DNA from: CAZFAT01 sp964517075
GTDB lineage: Bacteria; Acidobacteriota; Vicinamibacteria; Vicinamibacterales; SCN-69-37
Reading direction: 5' to 3'
NCBI GenBank assembly: GCA_964517075.1
Contig: CAZFAT010000014.1
Coordinates: 1 to 15,182, forward strand
DNA: 15,182 nt
The translations under genes and the position numbers were made by a program. This document shows positions 13,949 through 15,182 of this stretch, one piece after another; the first letter of the stretch is position 1, and every line of letters begins with the position of its first letter. The notes beneath the pieces are model-generated. The model saw only the letters and a program-made list of their open reading frames with translations. It searched no databases and was not told the origin of the DNA.

Positions 13949-14406
13949 AACGCGCCCGGCGCCTCTCCACGGGTGCGCTCATCCAGGAAGTCCTGCAGGA
14001 TGATCGCGGCGGCCGCGGCGTCGAGGCGGGCCTTTCGGCGGCGCCAGTCGGGTTCCCGCTCCGCCAGCCGGCTCTCCGCCTCCCGGCTGGTAAGCCGCTC
14101 GTCCTGAAGGTGGACGTCCACGCGCGCGAGGGCCCGCAGCGCATCGGCGAAGCGGCGGGCGTCGGCGGTGTCGTGCGTGTCATCCCCGCTCAGCCGGCGC
14201 GGGAGGCCGACAACGATGGCGGAGATGGCCTCGGAGGGCTCGTCCTCGCGGACGGCGTCAGCCACAATCGCGGCGACCTGAGACGCGGACGCCTGAGGCG
14301 TCGCCCCGGCGTCGATCGTCCGCCAGGGACGCGCCAGACTGGCGGACGGATCGGACAGCGCCAGCCCAATCCGTCGCCGGCCGAAATCGACCCCAAGAAC
14401 CCGCAT
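13945..14406 (-). CDS. ruvX: YqgF/RuvX family RNase H-like nuclease (putative pre-16S rRNA nuclease)
   Basis: The product has 153 residues, slightly longer than the usual 140 or so. It was first annotated as a Holliday junction resolvase, while later work points to 16S rRNA 5'-end processing. The RNase H-like fold is indicated by LGVDFGRRRIGLALSD (4-19) with Asp7, IVVGLPRRLSG (64-74), DERLTSREAE (102-111) with Glu103, and RLDAAAAAIILQDFLD (127-142) with Asp129, the three acidic active-site residues. The ATG at 14406 is fixed by MRVLGVDFG. It has no Shine-Dalgarno; TACCCT lies 6 nt upstream. It is the first gene of a two-gene unit with mltG, and only 39 bp separate it from the divergent S41 protease gene. 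Confidence 0.95.
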   Translation of the reverse strand: MRVLGVDFGRRRIGLALSDPSASLARPWRTIDAGATPQASASQVAAIVADAVREDEPSEAISAIVVGLPRRLSGDDTHDTADARRFADALRALARVDVHLQDERLTSREAESRLAEREPDWRRRKARLDAAAAAIILQDFLDERTRGEAPGAL

Positions 14407-14412
14407 GGCGGT

Positions 14413-14418
14413 AGGGTA
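14413..14418 (-). promoter_or_regulatory. Possible -10 element of ruvX
   Basis: Minus-strand TACCCT, preceded by TGT (TGn extended form), ends 6 nt before the ruvX ATG. No clear -35 is visible. Placement in a 39-bp divergent gap leaves little room for a conventional promoter and leader. Confidence 0.35.
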
Positions 14419-14433
14419 ACAAACCGTTGATAA

Positions 14434-14439
14434 GATAAT
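14434..14439 (+). promoter_or_regulatory. Possible -10 element of the S41 protease gene
   Basis: GATAAT ends 6 nt before the ATG at 14446, in the AT-rich patch TTGATAAGATAATA (14427-14440). TAAGAT (14431-14436), preceded by TGA, is an alternative extended -10. No good -35 is seen. AGGTG (14440-14444) lies too near the ATG to act as a Shine-Dalgarno. Confidence 0.4.
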
Positions 14440-14445
14440 AGGTGC

Positions 14446-15182
14446 ATGTCCGCCCGATCCCGGCTTCTGGTCTTCCTGGTGTCCGCGCCGCTCGTCGCCC
14501 TCGTGGTCGTGGGCGGGTCACTCGGGGCGGGCGCCACTATGACGCTGCCGCAGCAGCACGTCTCCCAGCTTGGCGTATTCCAGGACGTTTTGAGCTTCAT
14601 CCGAAGCGCCTATGTCGAGGAAGTCAACATCGACAAGGTGATGGACGGCGCGATGCGCGGCCTGGCCGACGGGCTGGACCCCTCGAGTGCGTTTCTGACG
14701 GCCGAGGATGTGCGGGCCCTGCAGGCCGCCGGCGGCGCGCCGGCGGGCGAAGTCGGGCTCATTGTGGCCCGGTGGGGCTACTACCTCCGCGTGCTGGGTG
14801 TCCGGGACGGGTCGCCGGCGGCGCGCGCGGGGCTCACGACCAACGACTTCATCCGCGCGATTGACGACCGACCCACGCGCGATCTCTCGGGGCTGACGGG
14901 TACGCGCCTGCTGCGCGGCGCACCGGGATCGCGCGTGGTCCTGCTCCTGTTCCGCGGCGGCAACCCCGCCGACACGCACCAGGTGGACCTGGTCCGCGAG
15001 GTCGGGAAGACCGACCGCGCCTCGGGCCGGCGACTCCCGACCGGCGAGGCGTACGTCCGCATCGCCAGTTTCGGCCAGGGCGCTGCGGCCGCGATTGCCC
15101 AGACCGTCGCGTCGCTGGGCGCGCCGGCGAAGAACGGGCTGATCGTGGACCTGCGCGGCACGGCGGACGGCACGGCCGAGGA
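14446..15182 (+). CDS. S41 family C-terminal processing protease, N-terminal part (runs off right edge)
   Basis: The first 245 codons are present and remain open to the window end. S41 proteases are exported serine proteases with a PDZ domain that recognises substrate C-termini. An N-terminal signal or membrane anchor (about 7-30) leads into FQDVLSFIRSAYVEEVNIDKVMDGAMRGLADGLDPSSAFLT (about 45-85), the typical helical region before the PDZ. The PDZ domain (about 90-175) includes LRVLGVRDGSPAARAGL and LLRGAPGSRVVLLLFR. The start of the protease core, AYVRIASFGQ... and GLIVDLRGT, follows. The Ser-Lys catalytic pair would lie beyond the edge, so activity cannot be judged. The N-terminal anchor supports the ATG at 14446. 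The gene is divergent from ruvX and may be leaderless. Confidence 0.92.
   Translation, partial: MSARSRLLVFLVSAPLVALVVVGGSLGAGATMTLPQQHVSQLGVFQDVLSFIRSAYVEEVNIDKVMDGAMRGLADGLDPSSAFLTAEDVRALQAAGGAPAGEVGLIVARWGYYLRVLGVRDGSPAARAGLTTNDFIRAIDDRPTRDLSGLTGTRLLRGAPGSRVVLLLFRGGNPADTHQVDLVREVGKTDRASGRRLPTGEAYVRIASFGQGAAAAIAQTVASLGAPAKNGLIVDLRGTADGTAE

Noticed and set aside
1..15182. Mobile element, CRISPR array, toxin-antitoxin or defence system
   Set aside because: No transposase, integrase, regularly spaced repeats, tRNA-associated attachment site or defence-family motif was seen; all genes fit housekeeping families.

Overview
The window is about 15 kb of very GC-rich, tightly packed chromosomal housekeeping DNA from a Gram-negative-type bacterium: lipid A genes lpxD and lpxB are present. 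The gene content and order, extreme GC and the bacterial relative of a mitochondrial K+/H+ exchange protein suggest a soil-type Acidobacteriota, perhaps class Vicinamibacteria. That placement is inference; no rRNA or single decisive marker is present. I see no mobile element, prophage, CRISPR array, tRNA or rRNA.

Region 1 (1-4735, minus strand) is an envelope operon. In transcription order it holds a Mit_KHE1-like protein, lpxD, an exported M16 zinc protease with an intact zinc site, an exported M16 partner with a degenerate zinc site, and the first 32 codons of lpxB running off the left edge. The last two junctions are 4-base GTGA overlaps. Region 2 (4789-6559, plus) holds gatC and gatA, the amidotransferase subunits that make Gln-tRNA and/or Asn-tRNA; gatB is not here. 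Region 3 (6560-7355) contains a 49-bp imperfect palindrome, a strong hairpin terminator, a minus-strand Hsp20 gene with a clear sigma70-type promoter and a structured 5' leader, and an AT-rich divergent promoter region.

Region 4 (7356-12905, plus) is a compact operon: a second, divergent Hsp20, a YmdB-type phosphodiesterase, xseA, xseB, ispA, then after 60 bp tlyA and nadK. It combines stress chaperoning, nuclease, isoprenoid, rRNA methylation and NADP synthesis functions. The common xseB-ispA-dxs arrangement is broken because dxs is absent. Region 5 (12917-14406, minus) is ruvX followed by mltG, coupled by a GTGA overlap. Region 6 (14446-15182, plus) is the N-terminal part of an S41 C-terminal-processing protease that runs off the right edge.

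All major genes belong to known families. The less ordinary signals are regulatory or structural: several start codons lying 6-9 nt after a TANNNT hexamer without a Shine-Dalgarno sequence (possible leaderless mRNAs), a possible RNA thermometer on the first hsp20, and the 49-bp palindrome that may be a dispersed repeat.
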